In this document: piece after piece, positions 1 through 8,598 of the stretch
Layout: every line of letters begins with the position of its first letter
How positions within the stretch are numbered: the first letter of the stretch is position 1
Assembly (NCBI RefSeq): GCF_003703975.1
Contig: NZ_QTJY01000010.1
Location: forward strand, 124,001 to 188,000
Origin: Larkinella soli
GTDB lineage: Bacteria > Bacteroidota > Bacteroidia > Cytophagales > Spirosomataceae
DNA length: 64,000 nt
Direction of reading: 5' to 3'
Notes under the pieces: generated by a model
Database searches by the model: none
Seen by the model: only the letters and a program-made list of their open reading frames with translations
Told to the model about the DNA's origin: nothing
Program-made: the position numbers and the translations under genes

Positions 1-345
1 CATAACCTGAAACCGGGGTACAACACCATTCAGGATTTCGTGGCGTTTCTGGAACGCCGGGGCTTCCGGCTGAACAATGCGGGCGGCACGATCAAGACCA
101 GCCCGGACGAGGGACTGTTGCAGGCGTCGACGGTGGCCCAGATGCTGGAGGCCGAGTTTGCGGAGGGCAAAAAACACCGCATTGCCGGCTCCTACGTCGA
201 GTTTGCCGAACGGCGCGTCCTGCCCGAATACCGGCATCTCCCCGCCGACCAGATCCGGCGCGAACACCGGCGCGACGGTTTCGAGGCCGGCAATGCCGAC
301 AAAATTTTCGAAAGCACCTTTACGTCACAGACGGGGAAATCATGA
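1..345 (+). CDS. DUF1338 / 2-oxoadipate dioxygenase-decarboxylase family protein, C-terminal part
   Basis: The reading frame is open from the first base of the window and stops with TGA at 343-345, so only the last 114 residues are seen and the true start lies upstream. The visible part carries conserved stretches I recognise from DUF1338 proteins: GYNTIQDFVAFLERRGF, an IAGSYVEFAERR block and a closing FEAGNADKIFEST block. Characterised members (HglS of Pseudomonas) are non-heme iron enzymes that turn 2-oxoadipate into 2-hydroxyglutarate in lysine breakdown. Whether this Bacteroidota member uses the same substrate is an inference. It converges on the DUF4256 gene that ends at 402. A GTG at 40 is internal, not a start. 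Confidence 0.8.
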   Translation, partial: HNLKPGYNTIQDFVAFLERRGFRLNNAGGTIKTSPDEGLLQASTVAQMLEAEFAEGKKHRIAGSYVEFAERRVLPEYRHLPADQIRREHRRDGFEAGNADKIFESTFTSQTGKS

Positions 346-401
346 TTTTACTCCCAAACAACCTCTCAAGGGGCCGTCGGTGCGGTCGGGGGTAAAAAGC
401 T

Positions 402-983
402 TCAGACCCGCAGCGAGCCCCGGAACCCACGGGCGGCATAGTAGGAATCGGCCCCGTTGTGATACACAAAAACATGGCCGTAGCGGTAGTCGCAGAAGAG
501 GGCTCCGCCGGCTTTTCGGATGTCGGCAGGGGTTTCGATCCAGCTCGACGTTTTCAGGTCGAATTTTCCGAGCTTCTGCAACTCCCGGTATTGGTCTTCG
601 GTCAGGAGCGCGATGCCCATATCGGCGGCCATGGCAACGGCGCTGTGGGCCGGTTTGTTTTCTTTCCTGGCGTTCAGCGCTTCCTGGTCGTAACAGACGC
701 TTCGGCGGCCTTTGGGGCTTTCGGCGGAACAATCATAAAAAACATATTCGCCCGTTGCCGGGTCCTGTCCGACCACATCCGGCTCCCCGCCGGTTCGTTC
801 CATTTCGAGGAGCGACCACAGCTTTTCGGAGTTCGCTTCCAGTTTCGCCTGAACCGAATTCCATTCCAGACCGGGATGGCGGCTCATGTTTTGCTCAAAA
901 CGGGCCTTCAGCGTTTTGAAAAGTTCTTCCTGCGGTTCGGCGAACAAGCCGGTCTTCGGGCTGATGTTAATTTCTGCTGACAT
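402..983 (-). CDS. DUF4256 domain-containing protein
   Basis: A 193-residue cytoplasmic protein with no signal peptide or membrane segment. It matches my memory of the DUF4256 family over its full length, including PDVVGQDPATGEYVFYDCSA, the SPKGRRSVCYDQEAL block and the C-terminal GHVFVYHNGADSYYAARGFR block. The family has no established biochemical function. It is the last gene of a tight three-gene unit: six bases separate it from the SRPBCC gene upstream, which is itself six bases from the ArsR regulator. Control by that regulator is therefore likely. DUF4256 genes are often found beside AHSA1-like genes, so a shared small-molecule or stress role is possible, but this is inference. Confidence 0.85.
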   Translation of the reverse strand: MSAEINISPKTGLFAEPQEELFKTLKARFEQNMSRHPGLEWNSVQAKLEANSEKLWSLLEMERTGGEPDVVGQDPATGEYVFYDCSAESPKGRRSVCYDQEALNARKENKPAHSAVAMAADMGIALLTEDQYRELQKLGKFDLKTSSWIETPADIRKAGGALFCDYRYGHVFVYHNGADSYYAARGFRGSLRV

Positions 984-989
984 TGTTGG

Positions 990-1454
990 TTATTTTAAGT
1001 TGTTTACGATTTCCTGTAGTCGGTTATGAGCCATATTGATGCCCTGGGAAAAGGGCATCCGCAGCATCTGATCCCGGTCTTCCACCGATTTATAGACGAT
1101 ATGCATCTTCAGTTTGCTGGTATGGTTGGAGAGTGGTTCAAACTCCAGAAACTCCAGCTGAACGGGAAACGGCGTGTTCTCCATTTCAAACGTCCGGGTG
1201 ATCTTCCGGTTCTCCCCGAACTCATGAATGACCCCATTGAAACGGTGTGTATTTCCCCGCGGATCGGTGGTTTCAAACTGATAACTGCCGTGCTTTCTGT
1301 TCTCAAGTTTCAGCACCTTTGTTCCCATCCATTGCTCCACGATGTCGGGTTCGATATAGGCTTTAAAGAGCAGTTCCAGCGGCAGGTCGAATTCCCGGAT
1401 CACCACTAAATCCTGTTTTCCTGCCTCGGCATGCACCTGGGTTTTCTGTTGCAT
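990..1454 (-). CDS. SRPBCC / AHSA1-like domain protein
   Basis: A 154-residue protein that is essentially one START-like SRPBCC fold of the Aha1 C-terminal (AHSA1) type. The N-terminal strand VIREFDLPLELLFKAYIEP, the EQWMG turn and the closing SQGINMAHNRLQEIV helix are typical of this family. The fold forms a deep hydrophobic pocket; bacterial members are usually of unknown ligand. The gene lies six bases downstream of an ArsR-family regulator, and this ArsR-SRPBCC pairing is very common in bacteria. It starts with ATG at 1454 and is followed six bases later by a DUF4256 gene. No catalytic function can be claimed from sequence. Confidence 0.9.
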   Translation of the reverse strand: MQQKTQVHAEAGKQDLVVIREFDLPLELLFKAYIEPDIVEQWMGTKVLKLENRKHGSYQFETTDPRGNTHRFNGVIHEFGENRKITRTFEMENTPFPVQLEFLEFEPLSNHTSKLKMHIVYKSVEDRDQMLRMPFSQGINMAHNRLQEIVNNLK

Positions 1455-1460
1455 CTCGTT

Positions 1461-1784
1461 CTATTCTTTCGGCTTATACTGCTTCATCACCGCTTCCAGC
1501 GTGTTGAACCGGTCATCCCACAACTGGCGGAACGGCTCGATGAAGTCGGCTAACTCTTTGATTTTCCGAGGATTCAAACGGTAGTAGATTTCCCGGCCGT
1601 TTTGCTCCTGCTGAAGCAGTTCACACTCGGTAAGGATTTGCAGATGTCTGGAAACGGTCGGGCGGGCGGTGTCGAAGTTGGCGGCAATGGCGCCCGCGGT
1701 CATGGATTGGGAGGCCACCAGCACCAGGATCGCCCGGCGTGTCGGGTCGGCGATGGCCTGGAATACGTCTCGTCTTAACTGCAT
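1461..1784 (-). CDS. ArsR-family winged-helix transcriptional regulator
   Basis: A 107-residue winged-helix repressor. Residues 1-80 hold the DNA-binding domain: an [13 protein letters not shown] first helix, the recognition helix [12 protein letters not shown], and a wing ending in [12 protein letters not shown]. The cysteine metal-binding motif of classical ArsR/SmtB proteins is absent, so this is the SdpR-like branch that usually pairs with SRPBCC proteins. It heads the operon regulator-SRPBCC-DUF4256. Two copies of a GCGTAG-N8-CTAC-type inverted repeat sit directly upstream of its ATG, one between the -33 and -7 promoter elements, which points to autorepression of the operon. Confidence 0.92.
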   Translation of the reverse strand: MQLRRDVFQAIADPTRRAILVLVASQSMTAGAIAANFDTARPTVSRHLQILTECELLQQEQNGREIYYRLNPRKIKELADFIEPFRQLWDDRFNTLEAVMKQYKPKE

Positions 1785-1785
1785 C

Positions 1786-1833
1786 GCGTAGCTATTTGAC
1801 TACAAATATACGCGTAGCTATGTAACTACGCAA
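1786..1833 (-). promoter_or_regulatory. Promoter and double operator of the ArsR operon
   Basis: Read on the minus strand, TTG (1831-1833), a 20-base spacer and TATATTTG (1803-1810) match the Bacteroidota TTG-N19-21-TAnnTTTG promoter. The perfect inverted repeat GCGTAG-N8-CTACGC (1812-1831) fills the spacer. A second, partly degenerate copy (1786-1803) lies 26 bases away, between the -7 element and the ATG at 1784. A repressor bound to either copy would block initiation, and autoregulation by the ArsR protein is the simplest reading. Confidence 0.72.
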
Positions 1834-1886
1834 ATCCTGACAGTTTTATTTCAGGCATTTTGAACGAACGACCGCCGGGGAAAGAA

Positions 1887-3521
1887 TTACGTCTGAATCA
1901 CACCGACGTTGAAAGGCCGGGTGATCGGTGCGTGGTCGGCGGCTGCAAGGCCGGCCGAAATCCAGCTGCGGGTTTCGAGCGGGTCGATGACCGCATCGAC
2001 CCAGAGCCGGGCAGCCGCATAGTAGGGAGAAAGCTGTTCGTTGTACTGACTGGTGATGGTTTGCAGGAGCTGCTGTTCCTGCTCGGAGGTAATGGTTTCG
2101 CCTTTTGCTTTCAGGGAAGCCACCTGAATCTGGAGTAGTGTCCGGGCCGCCGAAGCCCCGCTCATTACGGCCATCTGGGCCGTCGGCCAGGCTACGATCA
2201 GACGGGGGTCATAGGCCTTGCCGCACATGGCGTAGTTGCCCGCACCGTAGGAATTGCCGACAATCACCGTAAACTTCGGGACGACGGAATTGGCCATGGC
2301 GTTCACCATCTTGGCACCGTCCTTGATGATGCCGCCCTGCTCCGATCGGCTGCCGACCATGAAACCTGTCACGTCCTGCAGGAACAGCAGCGGGATTTTC
2401 TTCTGGTTGCAGTTCATGATGAACCGGGCGGCCTTGTCGGCCGAATCGGAGTAGATCACCCCGCCCATCTGCATCTCGCCGGGCTGGGCCGTCCCGGCTG
2501 GGCCGGTCCGTCCTTTGGCCTTCACGACCTTGCGCTGGTTGGCGACGATGCCGACCGCCCAGCCGTCGATGCGGGCATACCCGCAGAGAATCGACTGACC
2601 GTACAGTTCCTTATATTCCTCGAACTCCGACCGGTCGACGAGCCGGTGGATGATTTCCCGCATGTCGTACGGTTTCACCCGGTCGAGGGGCAGGATGGAG
2701 TAAATCTCCTGCGGGTCTTTGGCCGGCAGCGCGGGTTCCGCCCGGTCGAAACCGGCCTTATCGAAATGCCCGGTTTTATCGAAAATCCGGCGGATGGCGT
2801 CGAGGCAGCTTTTGTCGTCGGGGTATTTGTTGTCGGTAACGCCCGAAATTTCGCTGTGAGTCGAAGCTCCGCCGAGCGTTTCGGCGTCGACGTCCTCCCC
2901 GATGGAGGCTCTGACCAGATACGGCCCGGCCAGGAAGATGGAGCCGGTTCCTTCCACGATCAGGGCCTCATCCGACATGATGGGCAGGTAGGCACCGCCG
3001 GCCACGCAGCTGCCCATGATGGCCGCCACCTGAATGATGCCCGCGGCCGACATCTGCGCGTTGTTCCGGAAAATGCGCCCGAAATGATCCTTATCGGCAA
3101 AGACTTCGGCCTGAAGCGGCAGATAGACGCCGGCGCTGTCGACAAGGTAGACGATCGGCAGACGGTTTTCGATAGCGATCTCCTGCGCCCGGAGGTTCTT
3201 TTTGGCGGTGATCGGAAACCAGGCGCCGGCCTTTACGGTGGCGTCGTTGGCCACGATTACGCACTGGCGGCCGGAGATCGTGCCGATGCCGACCACGACG
3301 CCCCCCGCGGGGCAGCCGCCGTGTTCCTCATACAATCCCTCTCCGGCGAACAGACCGATCTCAATGAACGACGAGCCCGGATCGATCAGGTAGTCGATGC
3401 GTTCGCGGGCCGTGAGCTTGCCTTTCCGGTGCTGATCTTCGAGCTTTTTCAGCCCACCGCCGAGCCGGGTTCGTTCGGCCCGCCGGTGCAGTTCCTCCAG
3501 GAGTGGTTGCATGGGGTTCAC
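1887..3521 (-). CDS. Acyl-CoA carboxylase carboxyltransferase (beta) subunit, methylcrotonyl-CoA carboxylase type
   Basis: A 544-residue biotin-dependent carboxyltransferase with N- and C-terminal crotonase-like halves. The N-terminal half shows LTARERIDYLIDPGS, the DSAGVYLPLQAE loop, the DHFGRIF signature and MGSCVAGGAYLPIMSDEA. The C-terminal half carries LQDVTGFMVG and GNSYGAGNYAMCGKAY. DHFGRIF and the overall length match methylcrotonyl-CoA carboxylase beta subunits (leucine degradation) better than propionyl-CoA enzymes, but substrate is not proven. The biotin carboxylase/BCCP partner is not in this window. The frame begins with GTG at 3521, overlapping the TGA of the MlaD-like gene by four bases (GTGA); an in-frame ATG at 3512 is the alternative start. 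Confidence 0.88.
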   Translation of the reverse strand: MNPMQPLLEELHRRAERTRLGGGLKKLEDQHRKGKLTARERIDYLIDPGSSFIEIGLFAGEGLYEEHGGCPAGGVVVGIGTISGRQCVIVANDATVKAGAWFPITAKKNLRAQEIAIENRLPIVYLVDSAGVYLPLQAEVFADKDHFGRIFRNNAQMSAAGIIQVAAIMGSCVAGGAYLPIMSDEALIVEGTGSIFLAGPYLVRASIGEDVDAETLGGASTHSEISGVTDNKYPDDKSCLDAIRRIFDKTGHFDKAGFDRAEPALPAKDPQEIYSILPLDRVKPYDMREIIHRLVDRSEFEEYKELYGQSILCGYARIDGWAVGIVANQRKVVKAKGRTGPAGTAQPGEMQMGGVIYSDSADKAARFIMNCNQKKIPLLFLQDVTGFMVGSRSEQGGIIKDGAKMVNAMANSVVPKFTVIVGNSYGAGNYAMCGKAYDPRLIVAWPTAQMAVMSGASAARTLLQIQVASLKAKGETITSEQEQQLLQTITSQYNEQLSPYYAAARLWVDAVIDPLETRSWISAGLAAADHAPITRPFNVGVIQT

Positions 3522-4516
3522 TTCGTTGTGTCTGCGGCAATGGCCGCCGTGGTGCCGTCCTGAGTCGTGGTGGCGGCCGGTTTTTCGTCCTTTTTCTCCT
3601 TTCGTCCGAACAGCGAGAAGTGAACGTAGCGCTTCGGATGTTCGCGGAAGTCGGTCAGGAGTTTATCGAGGCTGGCGGTGGCGCTGTTGACGTTCCGGTA
3701 GAGAGCCTCATCCCCCTTCAGCTTGCCCAGCGTACCCTTGCCGCTGTTGATGTCGGCCAGCATCTGCTGGAGGGTGACGATGGAGCGGTTGGCGCCGGCG
3801 AGGGTCTGGCTCAGTTGCAGGGCGTTGAGCGAGTCGGCAAAGGTATTGGCTTTAGCCAGCAGCGGCTTGATTTCCTTCTCGGTTTCGGTCAGCGACTGGG
3901 AGAGCGCGCCCAGGTTAGCCATCAGCCGCCGGATGTTTTCGCGGTTTTCGCTGACGGTCAGCTGCAGCGTGCCGGTGGTGGCTTCCACCCCTTCGAGGGT
4001 GCGGGTCAGCACGACGCCCGTCCGGTCGAACTGCTTGACGATGCGGTTGAGGTTGTAGGTCAGCGAGTCGACGTTGTTCAGAACCGGCAGGGTTTTCTCA
4101 CGGATCAGCGCCGTAATGCCTGCTTCCTTAGCGCTGACGAGCGTATCGCCTTTGCCGAGCGGCTGGCCGGTCTGATTGACCTGGAGAATGATGACTTTTC
4201 CGCCCAGCACCCCGGCATCGGCCAGAATCGCCTTCGAGCCGCGTCCGACCACGATTTTTTTATCGATGTCGAGCGTCACCATCAGGCGGTTTCCCTGATT
4301 CTGGAGAATATCGATCGCATCGACCCGCCCCACGTTCAGGCCGTTGAGCTGCACGGGGTTCGAGGGCGTCAGCCCATCCACGTTATCGTAAACTACAATG
4401 TATTTATTCGATCGGGAGAATATGTCGGAACCCTTGAGGTAGTTGAATCCGAAATACAACATCGCCAGGGTAACCACCGCCAGAATGCCGACCTTTGCCT
4501 CTTTTGAAAGTTTCAT
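3518..4516 (-). CDS. MlaD/MCE-domain lipid-transport protein
   Basis: A 332-residue membrane-anchored MCE protein. It starts at ATG 4516 (MKLSKEAKVG); the frame stays open 29 codons further upstream, but only through repeat sequence. Residues about 8-27 form one N-terminal transmembrane helix, followed by an MCE domain (VDGLTPSNPVQLNGLNVGRV at about 42-61) and a long helical, coiled-coil-like region with heptad spacing, ending in a charged Ala/Thr/Lys-rich tail. MCE proteins form hexameric rings that move phospholipids across the periplasm. Here no MlaE or MlaF gene is adjacent. The gene is translationally coupled to the carboxyltransferase downstream through a GTGA overlap. Confidence 0.88.
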   Translation of the reverse strand: MKLSKEAKVGILAVVTLAMLYFGFNYLKGSDIFSRSNKYIVVYDNVDGLTPSNPVQLNGLNVGRVDAIDILQNQGNRLMVTLDIDKKIVVGRGSKAILADAGVLGGKVIILQVNQTGQPLGKGDTLVSAKEAGITALIREKTLPVLNNVDSLTYNLNRIVKQFDRTGVVLTRTLEGVEATTGTLQLTVSENRENIRRLMANLGALSQSLTETEKEIKPLLAKANTFADSLNALQLSQTLAGANRSIVTLQQMLADINSGKGTLGKLKGDEALYRNVNSATASLDKLLTDFREHPKRYVHFSLFGRKEKKDEKPAATTTQDGTTAAIAADTTK

Positions 4517-4538
4517 GCGTGGAAGGGAAAAATAATCG

Positions 4539-4632
4539 AATGATTGAGTTGTTGAATGATTGAATAAAGCTTCGCAGTGCTGAAAATGGCGGAGCCCACT
4601 CAATCATTCAACATTCAATCATTCAACAATTG
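4539..4632. repeat. Inverted repeat built from TTGAATGA-like units, no gene inside
   Basis: Left arm (4539-4565) and right arm (4598-4632) are made of the same short units (TTGAATGA, TTGTTGA) in opposite orientation, separated by about 30 bases. The same units flank the four-helix-bundle gene at 8599-8634 and 9041-9076. This looks like an empty or deleted copy of that arrangement, lying in the leader region of the MlaD-like gene. Confidence 0.7.
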
Positions 4633-4661
4633 ATTTGGCTGCTAAGTTAGCAACAAGTGAG

Positions 4662-5504
4662 TTACTCTACCGAATCGACTTCTTCTTTATATGCCTTGAA
4701 AGCGCGGAAAATGGAGTTGGCGATCTGGTCCTGCCCTTCTTCGGAAGCCAGAAACCGCTCCTCTTCCGGATTGGTGATGAACCCGGTTTCAACCAGAACG
4801 CTCGGCATGGTGGTCCGCCAGAGCACCAGAAAACCGGCCTGCTTGACGCCGTGGCTGTGCCGCTCGGCATTTTTCTTAAAGCTCCATTCCACCTTCTGGG
4901 CGAAATCGATGCTGCTGTTCATGAAGGCGTGCTGGTAATTGGCGAGCATGATGTGCGCCAGCGGGGAGTCCGGGTCGAAACCCCGGTAATTTTCCCGGTA
5001 GTTGCTTTCTTTCAGAATAACCGCGTTTTCGCGCTTGGCCACTTCCAGGTTACCGTTCGTTTTATGCAGACCCATCGTATAGGTTTCGGTGCCGTACACG
5101 CGGCTCGACGAGGGGCTGGCGTTCACGTGGATGGAGATGAACAGGTCGGCCTTGTTGCGGTTGGCGATGGCCGAACGCTCGTTGAGTTCGATAAATACGT
5201 CGGTGCTTCGGGTATAAATCACCTTCACGTTCGGCATTTCCTCCCTGATTCGCCGGCCGAGTTCCAGGGCAATCTTGAGCACGATCCGCGACTCGCGGTT
5301 CCGGCGCGTCATACAACCGGGGTCCTTGCCGCCGTGGCCGGGGTCCAGCACGACCGTCCGCAGACGGCCCGGACGGTCCTCCGGTTCCTGCTGGCCCGGT
5401 TTTGGATTTTCCTGAGGCAGAACGGGCGTCATGCCCGGCAGAACGACCAGACACAGCACCGGGATCAGGAAGGCAGAGCAAAACAGGCTCAGTCCGGCAT
5501 TCAT
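4662..5504 (-). CDS. N-acetylmuramoyl-L-alanine amidase (Amidase_3)
   Basis: A zinc-dependent amidase of the AmiC/Amidase_3 family that cleaves the bond between N-acetylmuramic acid and L-alanine in peptidoglycan. A hydrophobic N-terminal segment (NAGLSLFCSAFLIPVLCLVV) acts as signal or anchor. The catalytic domain follows: VVLDPGHGGKDPG (zinc His), the DLFISIHVNAS block (zinc His) and SVLVETGFITN (catalytic Glu). An insert carries the regulatory-type helix region around the middle of the domain, as in other Bacteroidota amidases. I chose ATG 5504; a TTG at 5546 would add fourteen residues including a Lys/Arg-rich n-region and is a real alternative. It diverges from the LptD-like gene. Confidence 0.9.
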   Translation of the reverse strand: MNAGLSLFCSAFLIPVLCLVVLPGMTPVLPQENPKPGQQEPEDRPGRLRTVVLDPGHGGKDPGCMTRRNRESRIVLKIALELGRRIREEMPNVKVIYTRSTDVFIELNERSAIANRNKADLFISIHVNASPSSSRVYGTETYTMGLHKTNGNLEVAKRENAVILKESNYRENYRGFDPDSPLAHIMLANYQHAFMNSSIDFAQKVEWSFKKNAERHSHGVKQAGFLVLWRTTMPSVLVETGFITNPEEERFLASEEGQDQIANSIFRAFKAYKEEVDSVE

Positions 5505-5553
5505 CCGGCGTGCTTTAATAATTTTTAACAGGCTCAACCGTTTCAAGGCAGTG

Positions 5554-5581
5554 TTGGGAATGAAGTTAGCGACTAACTTTG
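5554..5581 (+). promoter_or_regulatory. Promoter of the LptD-like gene
   Basis: TTG (5554-5556), 17 bases, then TAACTTTG (5574-5581) fit the Bacteroidota -33/-7 pattern. Transcription would begin near 5588, upstream of all candidate start codons of the LptD-like gene. The spacing is at the short end of the usual range. Confidence 0.55.
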
Positions 5582-5656
5582 TAGACCCGGCCCAGAGTGC
5601 GGTTCGTCACTGCGAGACCGAAGCGGCCATTGTCAATTACAGACAAATGTAATTTT

Positions 5657-8596
5657 TTGATAAAACTGAAAAATACATACTTTATTTTACGGAACCTATT
5701 CACCTGCTGGATTGTGATGCTGCCGCTGGTGCTTTGTGCCCAGCAGAACCCGGCACGCCGGTCGATTCCGCTCCCGAACAGGTCTTCCTCCGATACTTCA
5801 TCGGCACCCCGGAGCCGTCAGGTTCCGGCCATAACCCCGCGTTCGACCGGGACCAGTACCGCAACCGTCACCGGGAATTCAGTCGTGGTGGATACGGTTC
5901 GCCGGGATACGCTCAACACGGCCGACAACCTGCAGACGACCGTCAACTACTCGGCCAAGGACTCGACCCTGTTCGACGCTACCAGCCAGATCGTCGAGCT
6001 GTTCGGTGATGCTCAGGTGACCTACGGCGATATTCAGCTGAAAGCCGCCTACATCAAGCTGAACTGGACCACAAACGAGGTGTACGCCCGCGGCCGGTAC
6101 GACTCCACCTCGAAGAAAACCGTGGGGCAGCCCATCTTTCAGGACGGCGCCGACCGCTACGACACCAAAGAGATCCGCTACAATTTTAAGACCAAAAAAG
6201 GGTTTATCCAGAGTGTCATCACGGCCCAGGGCGAAGGGAACGTCCGGGGAAAAACCGTTAAAAAAGACGCCGAGGACAATCTTTACATCCGCAACGCCAT
6301 TTACACGACCTGTAATCTGGCCGTTCCGCACTTTCACATCAACGCCAGCAAGATCAAGGTGGTCCACAACCGGCAGATCATTTCCGGACCGTTCAACCTT
6401 GTCATCAACGAAATACCGACACCGCTGGCCCTGCCTTTCGGGTTTTTCCCCGTACCGAAGAAGAACGAAATCGGCACGTCCGGCCTTATCTTCCCCCAAT
6501 ACGGCGAGGAACCCAACGGCCGGGGGTTTTACCTGCGCGACGGCGGTTATTATTTTGCCATCAGCCAGTTTGTCAACCTCAGCCTTCGGGGGCAGATCTA
6601 TTCCAACGGAAGCTGGGGGCTGGGCGTTTCGTCGGAGTACCTGAAACGCTACCGCTTCGGCGGCAACTTTGCGCTGTCGTTCGCCCGCAACCGCACCACC
6701 TCGCTGGTCGACACGGCGGCCAAACCCCGCAACGACTTCAGCATCGTCTGGTCGCACTCGCCCCGCCCGCGCGGCAACTCGCAGTTTTCGGCCAACGTCA
6801 ACGTCACCAGCAACAGCTACAACCAGCTCAACACCTCGCTCAGTTCGAGCCGGTACATCTCCAACGCGGCCAACTCCGGGGTCAACTACAGCCGCCGGTT
6901 CGGCCAGTACGTCACGACCTCGGCCAACCTGAACGTCAGCCAGAACTTCGGCCGGTTCAATCCGACCACCAACCTGCGCGAGGGCGGGCAGACGAACATC
7001 TCGTCCGGGATCAACGTCGGCGTGACCCAGATCGCACCCTTCGCCCTGAAAGGCGGCACGGGACGCTGGTACGAGAGCTTCCGTCTGGGGCTGGACTTCA
7101 ACGCCCAGGCCACGATCAACAACACCCGCCGGACGGTCGACACCACGGGGCTGGGCTTTCCGGTCATCACGACCCTGGCCATCCGGGGTGATACCCTCCA
7201 GGCCCGGCGCGACAGCATCGCCCGCCTTCGGAATCAGGACGTTTACATCAACCCGAACCTGATCCCGCTCACGCTGGAAACGCTGCCGGAGGTCCTGCGC
7301 AACGCCCAGATCCAGAGCCGGTATTCATTGCCCATCACCCTGCCCAACTTCAAGCTGGCGCGGTATATCAACTTTACGCCGGCCATCACCCTCCAGGGCG
7401 ACGTGTACACGAAATACCTCCAGTACAACTATAAGGCCGACCGGCAGGCCGTGGAAGTGGATACGATGGACCGCATCTCGGCCACTTACTTCCTGTCGTT
7501 CAGCGCGTCGATGAACACCCGGGCCTACGGAACCTTCTTCCTGCGCATGGGTCGGGTGGAGGCCATCCGGCATACCATCGCGCCTTCCATTTCCTTCAGC
7601 TATACGCCGGACCTGTCGACGGCGTTCACCCAGCGGGTGCAGATCAACCCGAGGGGCGACACCCGGCGGGTTTCCAACTACCGCGGGCTGGGCGGAACGG
7701 CCGGGGCATCGACCTTTACGGGCCGGTCGGCCTCGGTCAGTTACAGCATCGTCAACCAGATCGAGATGAAAGTCCGGTCCCGGAGCGACTCGGCCAAGAG
7801 TGAGTTCGAGAAGATTTCGCTGTTCGATAACATCAGCCTGTCGGGCAGTTACAACCCCTACCTCGAACGGTTTAAGTTCTCGTCGATCAACCTGAATGCC
7901 AATACGCAGATTCTGAAGAAGATCAGCTTCAACTTTTCGGCCGTGTTCGACCCCTATGCCTATTCCGACACGGTCAGAAATCCGACGAACGTCTATTACC
8001 TTCCGGGCCAGAGCCCTTATCCGCAGCTGGGGCCGTTTACCAATGCCTTCCGGTTGCAGAAGATCGACAAGCTGGCCATCACGCAGGGGCAGGGGCTGGC
8101 TTATCTCCAGAACCTGAACTTCTACGTCAGCACTCAGTTTGCGCCGAAGGAAGCCAAAAAGCCCAAAGCGACGCCCAATGCCACGACTCCCACCGACCAG
8201 GCCGAACTGCGGAACATCAACCGCAACCCGGAAGACTACGTCGACTTCAATATTCCTTGGAGCATCAACGTCAGCTATACGTTCAGCCTGAGCAAGTATA
8301 CGCCGATCGAGAGCCAGATCATTCAGGCCCTGCAGCTCTCGGGCGACCTGAGCCTGACGCCCAAATGGAAGGCGTCGATTCAGACCGGCTTCGACTTCTC
8401 GGCCAAAGCCCCTTCGCTGACGACGCTTTCCGTCCACCGCGACCTCCACTGCTGGGACATGAGTTTCAGCTGGACGCCCTTTTCCGGCAGCCGCTTCCGC
8501 TCCAATTTCTACTCTTTCGACCTCCGCGTCAAATCCGCCATCCTCCAGGACCTGAAACTCAGCCGGAGAAGGGGAAGCTCGATTGGTTATTACTGA
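5657..8596 (+). CDS. lptD: LptD-like outer-membrane LPS-assembly protein
   Basis: A very large outer-membrane beta-barrel protein, about 980 residues. After a signal peptide ending LVLCA, it has a Ser/Thr-rich linker, then an OstA/LptA-like jellyroll (about residues 95-260, with TLFDATSQIVELFGDA and GFIQSVITAQGEGNVRGKT) and a long C-terminal region of alternating aromatic/polar strands typical of a barrel. LptD with LptE inserts lipopolysaccharide into the outer leaflet; Bacteroidota members are divergent but syntenic with no fixed partner. I selected TTG 5657 because it gives a standard signal peptide. GTG 5597 and ATG 5717 are alternatives, giving a long odd N-terminus and a truncated signal respectively. 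Confidence 0.82.
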   Translation: MIKLKNTYFILRNLFTCWIVMLPLVLCAQQNPARRSIPLPNRSSSDTSSAPRSRQVPAITPRSTGTSTATVTGNSVVVDTVRRDTLNTADNLQTTVNYSAKDSTLFDATSQIVELFGDAQVTYGDIQLKAAYIKLNWTTNEVYARGRYDSTSKKTVGQPIFQDGADRYDTKEIRYNFKTKKGFIQSVITAQGEGNVRGKTVKKDAEDNLYIRNAIYTTCNLAVPHFHINASKIKVVHNRQIISGPFNLVINEIPTPLALPFGFFPVPKKNEIGTSGLIFPQYGEEPNGRGFYLRDGGYYFAISQFVNLSLRGQIYSNGSWGLGVSSEYLKRYRFGGNFALSFARNRTTSLVDTAAKPRNDFSIVWSHSPRPRGNSQFSANVNVTSNSYNQLNTSLSSSRYISNAANSGVNYSRRFGQYVTTSANLNVSQNFGRFNPTTNLREGGQTNISSGINVGVTQIAPFALKGGTGRWYESFRLGLDFNAQATINNTRRTVDTTGLGFPVITTLAIRGDTLQARRDSIARLRNQDVYINPNLIPLTLETLPEVLRNAQIQSRYSLPITLPNFKLARYINFTPAITLQGDVYTKYLQYNYKADRQAVEVDTMDRISATYFLSFSASMNTRAYGTFFLRMGRVEAIRHTIAPSISFSYTPDLSTAFTQRVQINPRGDTRRVSNYRGLGGTAGASTFTGRSASVSYSIVNQIEMKVRSRSDSAKSEFEKISLFDNISLSGSYNPYLERFKFSSINLNANTQILKKISFNFSAVFDPYAYSDTVRNPTNVYYLPGQSPYPQLGPFTNAFRLQKIDKLAITQGQGLAYLQNLNFYVSTQFAPKEAKKPKATPNATTPTDQAELRNINRNPEDYVDFNIPWSINVSYTFSLSKYTPIESQIIQALQLSGDLSLTPKWKASIQTGFDFSAKAPSLTTLSVHRDLHCWDMSFSWTPFSGSRFRSNFYSFDLRVKSAILQDLKLSRRRGSSIGYY

Positions 8597-8598
8597 GG

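Noticed and set aside
4517-4603. An upstream extension of the MlaD-like protein
   Set aside because: The extra codons come only from the TTGAATGA repeat; the normal MCE N-terminus begins at ATG 4516.
4539-4632. A CRISPR array or terminator at the short repeats
   Set aside because: The units are 8-mers in inverted pairs without regular spacers, and no Cas genes are present. The AT-rich arms do not look like a terminator, with no GC stem or U-tract.
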